Shown: positions 1 through 8,243 of the stretch, piece after piece
How the letters are laid out: every line of letters starts with the position of its first letter
How positions within the stretch are numbered: the first letter of the stretch is position 1
Assembly (NCBI GenBank): GCA_016785015.1
Contig: JADHTJ010000030.1
Span: 1-37,258 of the forward strand
Length of the DNA stretch: 37,258 bases
Origin: Anaerolineales bacterium
GTDB taxonomy: Bacteria; Chloroflexota; Anaerolineae; Anaerolineales; UBA11858
Direction: 5' to 3'
The notes under the pieces: generated by a model
Database searches by the model: none
Seen by the model: only the letters and a program-made list of their open reading frames with translations
What the model was told of the DNA's origin: nothing
Translations under genes and position numbers: made by a program

Positions 1-887
1 GCATCGTGCGCATTGCTTGTGGAGCCATTATGCGTTGCCCATGCTGATGAACTATCTGCAATAAAGCCTGTTCTTTCCATGGATGCTTGAGTAGATGAGT
101 CTCCGGCTGGCCAATTTCCGCCTGATAGATTGACAGTATCAACGGTTTCTCCAGACGGACCCAATAAATACAGGGTTTCGCCACTATTTCCAAGGGCGCC
201 TGAATAAATAATGTTTGCTGCAATGTTTGAGACGGTGTTATCGTCACTGCGTTCCAGGAGATAGAATTCTCCTGGCGCAATACTGCCCTCCAATTTGATA
301 TCAGGCGAGCCATCATTGGATACCAGCCGCCAGCCTGCAAGATCGATGGAATTTTTCCCAGGATTGTACAGCTCGATCCATTCATCAGAGGAGCTGGCAA
401 ATGTGCCTGACCAAGCGATTTCGCTGATGATGATGGTCAGTTCTGCAATAATTGAGGAACTAAATGATGAGATTTGGGGCTGGTTGGCCACCTGAGGGGA
501 GGGCGTTATCGTTTGAGATGGTGTTGAGGAAAGTGTGGTCGATGGAGTGAGCGAAGATGTTGTAGATGGTGTTGGAGATCTCGACGGCGTTACAGATAGT
601 GTGGGTGTATCTGAGGAAGTTATGGTAGGGGAAGCCAAAAAGAGTGACGTAGGGGTTGGTGTATTCGTCCATGTGACGGAAGCATACGGGGTAGCAGTAT
701 TTGTGGAATGTGAAGTAACTGAAGCCGTAAATGATGGGGTTGCAGTTTCCTGAGTTTCATCTTGTCCCCCCGCTGCAACAGAAGGGGGAGATGTGTGTAC
801 ATCTGTGATGACACCAATAATTGTACAGATACCAGTTATGATTAGAATTCCAGTTAGGATTTTAGAGATATGAGACGAATCACCCAT
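1..887 (-). CDS. Lamin-tail-domain surface protein with Thr/Ser/Pro stalk (C-terminus outside window)
   Basis: Reading the minus strand from the ATG at 887 gives 295 open codons that run off the left edge. A GGGAG stands about 6 nt before that ATG. Residues about 10-28 form one hydrophobic segment (membrane anchor or uncleaved signal). About 45-145 is a low-complexity Thr/Ser/Pro stalk. From about residue 154 the motifs ISEIAWSG, DEWIELYNP, DLAGWRL and LLGPSGETVDTV are typical of the lamin tail domain (LTD), an Ig-like fold common in bacterial exported proteins and nucleases. I infer an envelope-anchored protein displaying an LTD module. Any catalytic domain would lie beyond the window. It is divergent from the lipoprotein at 1069, across an AT-rich region. 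No enzymatic function can be assigned. Confidence 0.85.
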   Translation of the reverse strand, partial: MGDSSHISKILTGILIITGICTIIGVITDVHTSPPSVAAGGQDETQETATPSFTASVTSHSTNTATPYASVTWTNTPTPTSLFLASPTITSSDTPTLSVTPSRSPTPSTTSSLTPSTTLSSTPSQTITPSPQVANQPQISSFSSSIIAELTIIISEIAWSGTFASSSDEWIELYNPGKNSIDLAGWRLVSNDGSPDIKLEGSIAPGEFYLLERSDDNTVSNIAANIIYSGALGNSGETLYLLGPSGETVDTVNLSGGNWPAGDSSTQASMERTGFIADSSSAWATHNGSTSNAHD

Positions 888-1068
888 ATATCTCCCATAA
901 TAGTTGCTAGATAATGGTAATTAAGTTTAAAATAATTATACAATTAATTTTGAATTAATCAAGAATAATTATTGTGATGGATTCCTGTTGCTATACCTGA
1001 ATCTGGTGTAAAATGGCTGGGAATACCTTTGAGAACTTGGTTCTTCAAACCATAAAGAGAGTGTTTTT
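888..1068. promoter_or_regulatory. AT-rich divergent intergenic region
   Basis: About 180 nt separate the divergent LTD protein and the NBR1-Ig lipoprotein. The block around 900-980 is strongly AT-rich and presumably holds both promoters. I cannot fix -35/-10 pairs with confidence. An AGAGAG ribosome-binding site precedes the lipoprotein ATG. Confidence 0.45.
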
Positions 1069-2232
1069 ATGAAATTCAAATTGTCTTTTGGCAGCCTGAT
1101 CCTACTCTTAGCATTACTTATCACAAGTTGTAAGGCAGATTCAGTCGAGCCAACCCCAAATATTGCAGGCACAGCCGCAGCTATGGCTGAAACCATTGTG
1201 TCTGTTCAACTTACAAAGATTGCCGAAGCTGCAACGGAGACGTCAACCCCAACCCCTGAACCAACGCAAACGCCAACGCCTACATTGACATTTGCTCTTC
1301 CGACACCCTATCCGACCCAGGAATCCGATGCAAGCGATGATACAGGCCCTTGTCTAATGGCGAGATTGGTTAGTGAAACAATTCCTGACAATACTTCTAT
1401 GGAACAAGGGGAGTTTTTTGAAAAAACTTGGGTACTACAAAATGCAGGAACCTGCACTTGGACTGAGCAATTTAGTTTTGTTTTTAGTCACGGGGATAAA
1501 ATGGGAGCACCAGAGCGAGTTAGTCTCCCGGGAGCGGTTGAACCTGGAGAATCTTTCACGCTCAAGGTATCCATGATTACACCAGCAGTGGCAGGGGGAA
1601 AAACGGGTTTTTGGTTTCTCCAAAGTGCAGATGGCCTACGATTTGGAACCGGCTCGAGTGGTGTTTTTTGGGTTAGGATAAATGTTGAAAATTTATTTTC
1701 TTCCGATTCTGATTCTGGTCCTTTGTCTGATTCGGGAGCATTTTTCGATATTTGGGCACCAATTTCGAAAGGCGCAGTACTAGAAACAGGTGAAACGAAC
1801 AGCAATACTTATGTTGGAGATTCACAACATGATTATTCCTGGCAGGGTCTCGTAACATTCGATCTAATAAATATGCCTTTAGATGCTACGGTGACTAGTG
1901 TGTCCATGGTATTTGAAGGGCGCAACTTGTTCGGTACCCCTTTTATTGACTTAGGATGTATGGGCGTTTACCGATATAACTATGGAAATCTTGACCCATC
2001 CGATTTTTATACAGATGTTCCAGGGGGTGCATTATGGAGTTTCTGCAGTTCCAATGAGATTTATGCCGGAGCTTCTCGGATAGGTGGATCTGATGCGATA
2101 TCTGCAATTCAAAATTCTTTGGGGGGTAAGATACAGTTTCGCTTCCAGTTCAACAATGTTTCCGATGATGATGATGTGGCCGATTATATTAACCTCTTCC
2201 CCAATTTGAGGATCGAATATACTACCCCATAA
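1069..2232 (+). CDS. Lipoprotein with Thr/Pro stalk, NBR1-type Ig domain and DNRLRE-like beta domain
   Basis: The 387-residue product starts with a lipoprotein signal peptide: basic n-region, Leu-rich core, and lipobox LITS-C with Cys21. A Thr/Pro-rich stalk occupies about residues 57-83. Residues about 95-205 match the NBR1-type Ig-like domain (Cys95, FEKTWVLQNAGTCTW, PGESFTLKV, GFWFLQSADGLRFG). The C-terminal part (about 225-385) is a predicted beta-sandwich with LVTFDLINMPLDATVTS, reminiscent of DNRLRE or similar adhesive domains. I infer a lipid-anchored surface protein, probably binding polymer or other surface components. Start choice: the first ATG with AGAGAG upstream and an intact signal peptide. 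A rho-independent terminator follows, so it is probably monocistronic. Confidence 0.87.
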   Translation: MKFKLSFGSLILLLALLITSCKADSVEPTPNIAGTAAAMAETIVSVQLTKIAEAATETSTPTPEPTQTPTPTLTFALPTPYPTQESDASDDTGPCLMARLVSETIPDNTSMEQGEFFEKTWVLQNAGTCTWTEQFSFVFSHGDKMGAPERVSLPGAVEPGESFTLKVSMITPAVAGGKTGFWFLQSADGLRFGTGSSGVFWVRINVENLFSSDSDSGPLSDSGAFFDIWAPISKGAVLETGETNSNTYVGDSQHDYSWQGLVTFDLINMPLDATVTSVSMVFEGRNLFGTPFIDLGCMGVYRYNYGNLDPSDFYTDVPGGALWSFCSSNEIYAGASRIGGSDAISAIQNSLGGKIQFRFQFNNVSDDDDVADYINLFPNLRIEYTTP

Positions 2233-2257
2233 TTTGTAGGATGCATTAGCTTACAAA

Positions 2258-2289
2258 ACCCGCTCATGTTTGAGCGGGTATTTTCTTTT
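2258..2289 (+). terminator. Rho-independent terminator after the NBR1-Ig lipoprotein gene
   Basis: A 9-bp stem (ACCCGCTCA pairing with TGAGCGGGT) has a TGTT loop and is followed by ATTTTCTTTT. It lies 26 nt after the lipoprotein stop codon. Confidence 0.85.
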
Positions 2290-2409
2290 GCGCATCTAAT
2301 ACAGTTTTATGGTGTTTTCAAATGAGAATAGATGCTTACAGTAATATAAATACCGCTGATTTTATCTTGAAAAAAACAAGCGGTCATAATTTTGATGAAG
2401 GAGAAATGA

Positions 2410-3660
2410 ATGAGTAAACGCGTAGTGGTTACGGGAATGGGCTGTATCAGCCCTCTGGGAAATGATGTTGATTCAACTTGGCAAAATGCTATTGCTGGGA
2501 AATCTGGAATTGGTCCGATCACCAAATTCGATACAACTGGATTTAAAACAACAATTGCTGCTGAAGTCAAAGATTTTGATCCAAATGCCTTATTCGGCCG
2601 TCGAGAAGTAAGACGAATGGATTTAGTATCTTTGTATGCTTTGGCAGCAGCTGATCAAGCAGTAGAACATGCAGCTTTAGAGATTAACGACGATAATCGT
2701 GATCAAATTGGAGCTGTGATCGGCACTGGGATTGGGGGAATCAGTACCCTCTCTGACAATGTGAAAATCCTCTTGGAACAGGGCCCTGCAAGAGTGAGTC
2801 CATTTCTCATTCCTCGGATTTTACCGGATTCTCCCGGAGGAATGATTGCCATACATTTAGGAATTCGCGCAACGAATTTTGCTGTTGTGACAGCCTGTGC
2901 TACTGGTACCAATGCCATCGGTGAGTCTGCCGAGATTATTCGCCGAGGCCAAGCAGATGTTATGTTGGCTGGGGGTTCTGAATTTCCGATTGTCCCTATT
3001 GCAATTGCTGGGATGAATATTATGGGCGCTTTATCCGACAGTAACGAAGAACCCGAAAAGGCCTCGCGTCCCTTTGATGCAAATCGGAATGGGTTTGTGA
3101 TGGGTGAAGGTGCAGGGGTTTTAGTTTTGGAATCCCTTGAGCATGCGCAAGCACGTGGGGCAAGAATTCTCGCTGAAATAACGGGTTATGGATCAACAAA
3201 TGACGCGTTCCATATCTCTGCTCCTGCAGAGAATGGGGCTGGTGCGGCGAAATGTATGCAGGCGGCTTTAGAAAATGCCAATTTGCCTGTTGATAAGATT
3301 GATTATATTAATGCTCATGGAACAAGTACAAAATTGAACGATAAAAGTGAAACTGCAGCTATCAAAACAGTTTTTGGCGAGCACGCATATAAGCTAGCCG
3401 TATCTTCAACAAAATCAATGACTGGCCATTTGCTTGGTGCAGCGGGGGCATTAGAAGCTTTATTCTGTGTGAATGCGATTACGGAATGCGTCATTCCTCC
3501 TACACTTAATTATCAAACACCTGATCCAGAATGTGATTTAGATTATGTTCCTAATAAATCTAGAACTGCCCAGGTAGATCATGCAATGTCAAATTCATTT
3601 GGTTTTGGTGGCCACAATGCCACAATAATTTTAAGTCGATATAATGGAGATGAAAAATGA
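2410..3660 (+). CDS. fabF: Beta-ketoacyl-ACP synthase II (FabF)
   Basis: This cytosolic condensing enzyme elongates acyl-ACP with malonyl-ACP in type II fatty acid synthesis. The 416-residue length is normal for the family. The Cys-His-His triad is intact at Cys163 (VVTACATGT), His303 (NAHGTST) and His340 (SMTGHLLGAAG). The C-terminal NSFGFGGHNATIIL motif is also present. An AAGGAG stands 8 nt upstream of the ATG. The stop overlaps the fabH start as ATGA, so the two are translationally coupled. No acpP, fabD or fabG is nearby, so the rest of the pathway is encoded elsewhere. Confidence 0.97.
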   Translation: MSKRVVVTGMGCISPLGNDVDSTWQNAIAGKSGIGPITKFDTTGFKTTIAAEVKDFDPNALFGRREVRRMDLVSLYALAAADQAVEHAALEINDDNRDQIGAVIGTGIGGISTLSDNVKILLEQGPARVSPFLIPRILPDSPGGMIAIHLGIRATNFAVVTACATGTNAIGESAEIIRRGQADVMLAGGSEFPIVPIAIAGMNIMGALSDSNEEPEKASRPFDANRNGFVMGEGAGVLVLESLEHAQARGARILAEITGYGSTNDAFHISAPAENGAGAAKCMQAALENANLPVDKIDYINAHGTSTKLNDKSETAAIKTVFGEHAYKLAVSSTKSMTGHLLGAAGALEALFCVNAITECVIPPTLNYQTPDPECDLDYVPNKSRTAQVDHAMSNSFGFGGHNATIILSRYNGDEK

Positions 3661-4778
3661 ACCGCTATGCCCACATAACTGGGTGGGGAATTGGCGTACC
3701 TGAAAAAATCCTGACAAATGATGATCTCGCTCAAATGGTTGATACCAGCGATGAGTGGATCGTAAGCCGGACGGGAATCCGCCAGAGACACATAGCCGAA
3801 GAAGGTGAAACTACAGCAAGTCTTGGAACTGAAGCTGCTTTGCAAGCAATGGAAGTGGCAGGAGTCAACCCAAATGAAATCGATTTGATCATTGTTTCTA
3901 CTTCATCACCTGAACATGTATTCCCATCCACGGCTTCATTAATCCAGGATCGCATTGGCGCTTCGAAAGCTGGTGCTTTTGATCTTTCAGCAGCATGCAC
4001 AGGTTTCATTTTCGCAATGAATATGGCTGCTCAGGCCATCACTTCTGGTTCTATTAATACTGCTATAGTACTTGGTGCTGAAACGCTCTCTCGTTTTGTA
4101 AACTGGGAAGATCGTGAAACCTGTATTCTGTTTGGTGATGGTGCAGGCGCTTTCGTCTTACAAACCAGTGCTGATCCTGGAGGCGTTCTGTCGTCTGTGA
4201 TGCGTTCAGATGGTTCGGGTGGGGATTTGCTTTCTGTGCCAGCGGGTGGAAGTAAACGGCCTGCTAGTTCTCAGACAGTCCAAGATGGATTGCACTTCAT
4301 CCAAATGAATGGACGAGAAGTATTTCGATTTGCTACTCGCGTTATGAAACAAGCAACAGAGGAAGCAATTGAGCAGGCTGGGATGATTTTAGATGACGTG
4401 AATTGGGTAATCCCTCATCAAGCAAACCGACGGATTATTGAAACAGCTGCTCGGCGGCTAAAAATGCCTATGGAGAAAGTGGTTGTAAATTTGGATCGCT
4501 ATGGAAATACATCTACTGCTTCAATTCCATTGGCGACTGTCGAGGCTATTCGTGATGGACGCGTAAAACCTGGAGATCTAATTGTTTTCGTAGGTTTTGG
4601 TGCAGGTTTGACTTGGGGGGCGTTGGCGGCCAGATGGACAGGACCAATACCCGATGAAAAACCCAAGGTTTGGCCTTATCGTTTTTATACCCTATACCAG
4701 GCCTATGTACGGGTTCGATCATTGATATTACGCTTTGTACGTTTTGTGGAAGGTGTAATTTGGGGGAAGCGAGGCTAA
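3657..4778 (+). CDS. fabH: Beta-ketoacyl-ACP synthase III (FabH) with C-terminal tail
   Basis: This enzyme starts fatty acid chains by condensing an acyl-CoA primer with malonyl-ACP. The Cys-His-Asn triad is present: Cys114 (SAACTGF), His254 (VIPHQANRR) and Asn284 (DRYGNTSTAS). Thiolase-fold motifs such as DTSDEWIVSRTGI and GFGAGLTWGA are intact. FabH proteins usually end near 310-330 residues, shortly after GAGLTWG. This one has 373 residues, with an extra basic and aromatic tail from about 330 (VRVRSLILRFVRFVEGV) that could form an amphipathic helix. The start overlaps the fabF stop by 4 nt. A strong palindromic terminator follows. Confidence 0.95.
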   Translation: MNRYAHITGWGIGVPEKILTNDDLAQMVDTSDEWIVSRTGIRQRHIAEEGETTASLGTEAALQAMEVAGVNPNEIDLIIVSTSSPEHVFPSTASLIQDRIGASKAGAFDLSAACTGFIFAMNMAAQAITSGSINTAIVLGAETLSRFVNWEDRETCILFGDGAGAFVLQTSADPGGVLSSVMRSDGSGGDLLSVPAGGSKRPASSQTVQDGLHFIQMNGREVFRFATRVMKQATEEAIEQAGMILDDVNWVIPHQANRRIIETAARRLKMPMEKVVVNLDRYGNTSTASIPLATVEAIRDGRVKPGDLIVFVGFGAGLTWGALAARWTGPIPDEKPKVWPYRFYTLYQAYVRVRSLILRFVRFVEGVIWGKRG

Positions 4779-4800
4779 AGGTAAGCACTGGAGAGTTAAA

Positions 4801-4840
4801 AACAGGATGCGATTGATCAATCGCATCCTGTTTTTTTTGC
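4801..4840. terminator. Bidirectional rho-independent terminator
   Basis: Positions 4801-4832 are a perfect 32-bp palindrome containing AGGATGCGATTGA on the left arm. On the + side it is followed by TTTTTTTT and on the - side by an A-run. It lies between the convergent fabH (+) and the membrane protein gene at 4855-6216 (-), so it probably ends both transcripts. Confidence 0.9.
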
Positions 4841-4854
4841 CATCAAGTGACGAA

Positions 4855-6216
4855 TTAACTATTGTTTATTGTTTTATCGTCTGTTTTGGGAGTATTAGAA
4901 TTGTCCGTTTTTTCTACTTGCAATACTTTCAGCATTCTTTTGACCAGATCTGTGAAAACATTATGTTGGTATCCCGCTAATCCGGCCAATATGTAGATAC
5001 TCACAGGGGAAGAGATATCTCCAGAAGAGATAGCTAATATCCCAGCGCTCATGAAGAGATAGATTATCGCTCCCATAGCAGTACCAACAAACGGACTGAT
5101 CAGATACCACCAGGTAAAGCGTTTTGTGAAATCCTGTTTTTCTGAGAAGTGTTTGATCAAAGGGAGTAAGGCACCGATTATCCCACCTACTCCTCCCCAA
5201 ATCATACTACCTGCAAGAAAAACCAATGGTGAAGCCTCTGGCGAGAAAATGTTTTCTCCGATTACGAAGATTGCAATTACTAAGCCAATAAACCAGATTG
5301 CCAGGTATGCAAATATTCCTGGGATTAAAGTTTTTGACCATTTATCTAATTCTTGACTCAGCCTTATTCGATGTTCAACCTCACCTAAATGTCTTTCGGC
5401 ATCTTCATAGTTCTCTTTGCCAGCCATTAGTTCATTGCGAGCGGCTTGAATTTGATCAAGCATGGGTTGGGCGATATGTAAGGTTGGTATGTATCGGTTT
5501 ACCGCTTTTTGCGCTTGATTTATTCGTCCCCAAAGTTCTTCCATATCTCTATCTGAGATGAGCAAATCTAGAATGGATTGGTCGGAAGGTTGTCCAGCAT
5601 GTACAATATCATCATGAGTATGAACTTTTGGAGGGGTAAAAGGTTCAGGAGTATGGTCTACCAATTCAGCAACCTGCGGTTCGTGAAAATGCTCAGATTC
5701 GATTGGTAGTTCTTCACGGAATGTTCCCATTCCCTCGTCTGCAAAATCATCAGGGGGTTGATCGAATTCAACACTAGGAAGTGGTTCATCGACAGGAGCA
5801 GGAATTTCTTCACCCTTTGAAGCATCATCTGTAAATGCTTCGCTCGGGGTAAATACTTCACCAACGTCAGCGACAAGTGCTTCTGCTTCTTCTTCTGACA
5901 GATTCCATGGAGATGCCTCTGTCCCAAACGTTTCGCCAAAATCACCGATAATTGCCTCTGCTTCTTCTTCTGAAAGTTCGAATCCAGATGTATCTCTAGT
6001 AGAATTTTCCTCTTTTACGCTTCTTTCATCAACCTCCATTATGACTGGTTGTTCATCATCAAAAGAAACATCATCATCTTCAAAATCTGGAATTCGCTCT
6101 TCGGGTGGGATATCTTCGAGAGGGGTCTCGTCGATATCATCAAACGGGAGTCCTTTATCAGGGATCATTTCTTCCCCTTTTCCTTCTAGAGGATCCTGAG
6201 TTATGTCATTTGACAT
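4855..6216 (-). CDS. Acidic membrane protein coupled to an orphan ParA
   Basis: The 453-residue product has an unusual architecture. The first ~225 residues are very acidic and disordered. They contain two tandem copies of an LSEEEAEA motif (FELSEEEAEAIIGDFGE and WNLSEEEAEALVADVGE). About 230-300 is helical and may be coiled coil (WGRINQAQKAVNRY, HRIRLSQELDKW). The C-terminal third has about four membrane segments: LIPGIFAYLAIWFIGLVIAI, LVFLAGSMIWGGVGGIIG, YLISPFVGTAMGAIIYLF and YILAGLAGYQ. Its start overlaps the 3' end of the upstream parA by 11 nt, so the pair is probably translated together. I recognise no family. A plausible role is a membrane receptor or scaffold for the ParA ATPase, with the acidic repeats as a short linear motif. 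Confidence 0.82.
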   Translation of the reverse strand: MSNDITQDPLEGKGEEMIPDKGLPFDDIDETPLEDIPPEERIPDFEDDDVSFDDEQPVIMEVDERSVKEENSTRDTSGFELSEEEAEAIIGDFGETFGTEASPWNLSEEEAEALVADVGEVFTPSEAFTDDASKGEEIPAPVDEPLPSVEFDQPPDDFADEGMGTFREELPIESEHFHEPQVAELVDHTPEPFTPPKVHTHDDIVHAGQPSDQSILDLLISDRDMEELWGRINQAQKAVNRYIPTLHIAQPMLDQIQAARNELMAGKENYEDAERHLGEVEHRIRLSQELDKWSKTLIPGIFAYLAIWFIGLVIAIFVIGENIFSPEASPLVFLAGSMIWGGVGGIIGALLPLIKHFSEKQDFTKRFTWWYLISPFVGTAMGAIIYLFMSAGILAISSGDISSPVSIYILAGLAGYQHNVFTDLVKRMLKVLQVEKTDNSNTPKTDDKTINNS

Positions 6217-6967
6217 TGCTCACCTCCTTGGCGAGATATATATAAGCTGTGGCAACCGAACTGGTTGGAGCATACTCAATTGTTGTTTGACGCAAGGCCG
6301 GCGCAGTTGCAGCAGCATTATCAAATGGGATAATCGATTGAAAAACTTTCTGCTTGAAAACTGTCTGCATTTCGTATATGGCAGATTTCGCGTGAGCTGC
6401 TTTTGGCTGAACCATTGTTGGCAAAACCCCTAAGAGTTTGAGTTGGGGATTGAGACGTTCTCGGATTAGCCAAACCGAGTCTAGCAAAGACCGGACACCT
6501 CGCATGGAAAGATAATTGGCGGCTACAGGAATTAATAATTCGCTGGCCGCGACCAGTCCGTTTACAGTGATGAGACCAAGATTGGGGGGAGTATCAATCA
6601 ATATAAAATCAAATTTCTCCGCAGAGTTTTTAATTGAGTTTCGTAACCGCGATGTGCGGTCTGATTCATTATATAGTTTGTACTCAGCGGCGATAAGCTC
6701 TGCGTTCGCGGGTGCAATGTAGATATTTTGACGTGATTTTTTCAACACATCCGCAAATGCAATATTCTGGTCGAGGAGGATATTATATGATGATGGACGA
6801 ACTGTATAGGGGTCGAATCCCAGGCTGATTGTGAGAGCCCCTTGAGAGTCTAGGTCGATAACGGCGACACGATTCCCCAGCCGGGCTAGACCAGCAGCCA
6901 GATTTACAACGGTGGTAGTTTTCCCAACGCCACCTTTTTGGTTGGCCACGGTGATAATTCTCTCCAT
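6206..6967 (-). CDS. ParA/Soj-type ATPase
   Basis: The 253-residue protein begins with a deviant Walker A motif, NQKGGVGKTT, at residues 9-18. DLDSQG (switch region) and FILIDTPPNLG (Walker B region) follow. This is the ParA/Soj architecture without an N-terminal DNA-binding extension. ParA ATPases position chromosomes, plasmids or protein complexes by ATP-dependent dimerisation on the nucleoid or membrane. No parB or parS-like array is adjacent. The downstream partner is an acidic membrane protein, so cargo or membrane positioning is more likely than DNA partition, which is inference. A TG-A-TATACT box ends 6 nt before the ATG and there is no Shine-Dalgarno, which implies a leaderless transcript. 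Confidence 0.9.
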   Translation of the reverse strand: MERIITVANQKGGVGKTTTVVNLAAGLARLGNRVAVIDLDSQGALTISLGFDPYTVRPSSYNILLDQNIAFADVLKKSRQNIYIAPANAELIAAEYKLYNESDRTSRLRNSIKNSAEKFDFILIDTPPNLGLITVNGLVAASELLIPVAANYLSMRGVRSLLDSVWLIRERLNPQLKLLGVLPTMVQPKAAHAKSAIYEMQTVFKQKVFQSIIPFDNAAATAPALRQTTIEYAPTSSVATAYIYLAKEVSNVK

Positions 6968-6982
6968 AGGTTCAGTATATCA
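6968..6982 (-). promoter_or_regulatory. Extended -10 promoter of parA, leaderless
   Basis: On the minus strand TGA-TATACT (the TATACT occupies 6974-6979) is followed by 6 nt and then the parA ATG. Transcription would start at or next to the A of the start codon. A TG extended -10 is present and the -35 is poor. Confidence 0.55.
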
Positions 6983-7046
6983 TAAATCGGTTTTCTGCCA
7001 TATTTTTTGCCCAAATTTACAATATTGTTGGCGCCGAGGGCAAATT

Positions 7047-7718
7047 TCAGGATACTACTACGGATCCACTGTGTTCATCCAGTATCCGCCAATTCCTTTT
7101 CTCAGCAATCTGGCGTAGGTGTTTACTGGGGTATACGGCGACAGGGTCAGCACTCATTTCCATCATTGGGATGTCAGATGTGGTGTCGCCGTATGCTGAT
7201 GCGATCTTTGCATCGCTGAGTTGATCTTGGATATTCTTTCTTTTGTGTTCATATGAATTTATAGGTAGAGTGACACCTTCCAATTTCCCATTCTGAAATA
7301 TGAGCGGGGAACCAATGGAGATTGCATCCATTCGGCGTGCAAATGCTTCGGCGATAGGTTGATAGGCGCCTGATACGATAGCAACTTTGGCCCCATTCTG
7401 TCGGTGCAAATTGATTTCAAGGAGCACATCTTTTCGGCGATTTGGCCACATGGTATTCTCTACGACCCACTCAGCCATCTTGTTGAATTTTTGGGGTGAA
7501 TTCCCCCTGAAAAGGCTGATCTCATCCAACATCCAGCTGGTCATTACTTCGCGTCGATTCATAATGCCAAGTTGAACAAGTGGAAAAATGGCTATCCACT
7601 TCAGAAAAAATCGATCGTAGGCCCATGCATCGTAGTGCATTCTGAAATAACGGCGTAAACCTCGCCAACTCGACCCAGTAGTGAGGGTTCCTTCGAGATC
7701 TGATACGATGATAGACAT
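7047..7718 (-). CDS. HAD-IB family phosphatase (SerB/ThrH-like)
   Basis: The 223-residue protein has HAD motif I as SDLEGTLT (nucleophile Asp7, with Glu9 at the usual general-acid Asp position). Motif II is VAIVSGAY and motifs III/IV are ASAYGDTTSDIPMME. A D-x-E motif I is known in ThrH-type phosphoserine phosphatase relatives. The likely activity is hydrolysis of a small phosphomonoester, and the substrate cannot be read from the sequence. It lies downstream of the Flp pilin gene on the same strand, separated by about 50 nt. Any functional link to pili is doubtful. The start is the first ATG and no strong Shine-Dalgarno is visible. Confidence 0.85.
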   Translation of the reverse strand: MSIIVSDLEGTLTTGSSWRGLRRYFRMHYDAWAYDRFFLKWIAIFPLVQLGIMNRREVMTSWMLDEISLFRGNSPQKFNKMAEWVVENTMWPNRRKDVLLEINLHRQNGAKVAIVSGAYQPIAEAFARRMDAISIGSPLIFQNGKLEGVTLPINSYEHKRKNIQDQLSDAKIASAYGDTTSDIPMMEMSADPVAVYPSKHLRQIAEKRNWRILDEHSGSVVVS

Positions 7719-7771
7719 GGTGTGAGGAAATTAATTGATGAATGATTAAACTGAGTAATCGTCTATTGTTA

Positions 7772-7921
7772 TCAAAGATTAGCAATTACATTGCTAAAAA
7801 CATTACCGATAGCGGTGCCCAAAACACTTAGGATAGTAATTGCGGTAATCGATACGAGCACGATGATTAGAGCGTATTCTATGAGCCCTTGACCATGATC
7901 AATTTGATATTTTTCTTCCAT
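7772..7921 (-). CDS. Flp/Fap-type pilin subunit (49 aa)
   Basis: The minus-strand ORF encodes 49 residues: a short polar leader, then GQGLIEYALIIVLVSI, then a hydrophobic helix with a Gly/Ala-containing tail (GTAIGNVFSNVIANL). This is the Flp pilin pattern: prepilin peptidase cleaves after Gly and leaves Glu at +5 of the mature protein followed by the hydrophobic helix. Flp pilins form Tad pili used in adhesion and DNA uptake. An AGAGG lies 7 nt before the ATG. The gene is divergent from a CpaE-like ATPase gene about 320 nt away, which supports a Tad pilus role. Other tad genes (cpaF, tadB, tadC, cpaB) are not in the window. Confidence 0.88.
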   Translation of the reverse strand: MEEKYQIDHGQGLIEYALIIVLVSITAITILSVLGTAIGNVFSNVIANL

Positions 7922-8065
7922 AAGCAGACCTCTGGAGAAGCAAATATCTTATTCGCGTTCATTGTTAGGATCATTGAAAGGCAAATTATCCCTGACCCAT
8001 AAGCTGGGCAGATGGTTCCATTATAGCAGTAATCTTTCAGGGGAGTGGTTCATGTTGGCTAGATT

Positions 8066-8127
8066 TCTAGGATTCGTCGTGGTAAGGGGCCAAATGTGAG
8101 GTCTCTCACGGCAATTCCTATAGAACC
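8066..8127. repeat. Dispersed palindromic repeat R1, copy A (short form)
   Basis: Read on the minus strand, it starts GGTTCTATAGGAATTGCC, continues GTGAGAGACCTCACATTTGG, and ends CCCCTTACCACGACGAATCC. These are the outer arms of copies B (9395-9502) and C (29428-29537), without their central GC-rich hairpin. Confidence 0.8.
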
Positions 8128-8231
8128 GATTTAAAATTTTTCATTCAACTGGTGATAAAATTACTATCATGAGATAATTTCCACAGATGAACTAGTACTT
8201 TTGGTGAATATCGAAGATCAAGAGAAACTAA

Positions 8232-8243
8232 TATAATAAATAT
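8232..8243 (+). promoter_or_regulatory. -10 element of the cpaE-like gene, leaderless geometry
   Basis: A consensus TATAAT at 8232-8237 is followed by exactly 6 nt and then the ATG at 8244. There is no Shine-Dalgarno. The -35 region is not recognisable. Confidence 0.5.

Larger units (their letters stand above)
7922..8243. other. Intergenic region between divergent flp and cpaE-like genes
   Basis: These 322 nt hold no gene that I can see. They contain the short R1 repeat copy (8066-8127) and the promoter of the CpaE-like gene (TATAAT at 8232-8237). The pilin promoter must also lie here but I cannot place it. Confidence 0.6.
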
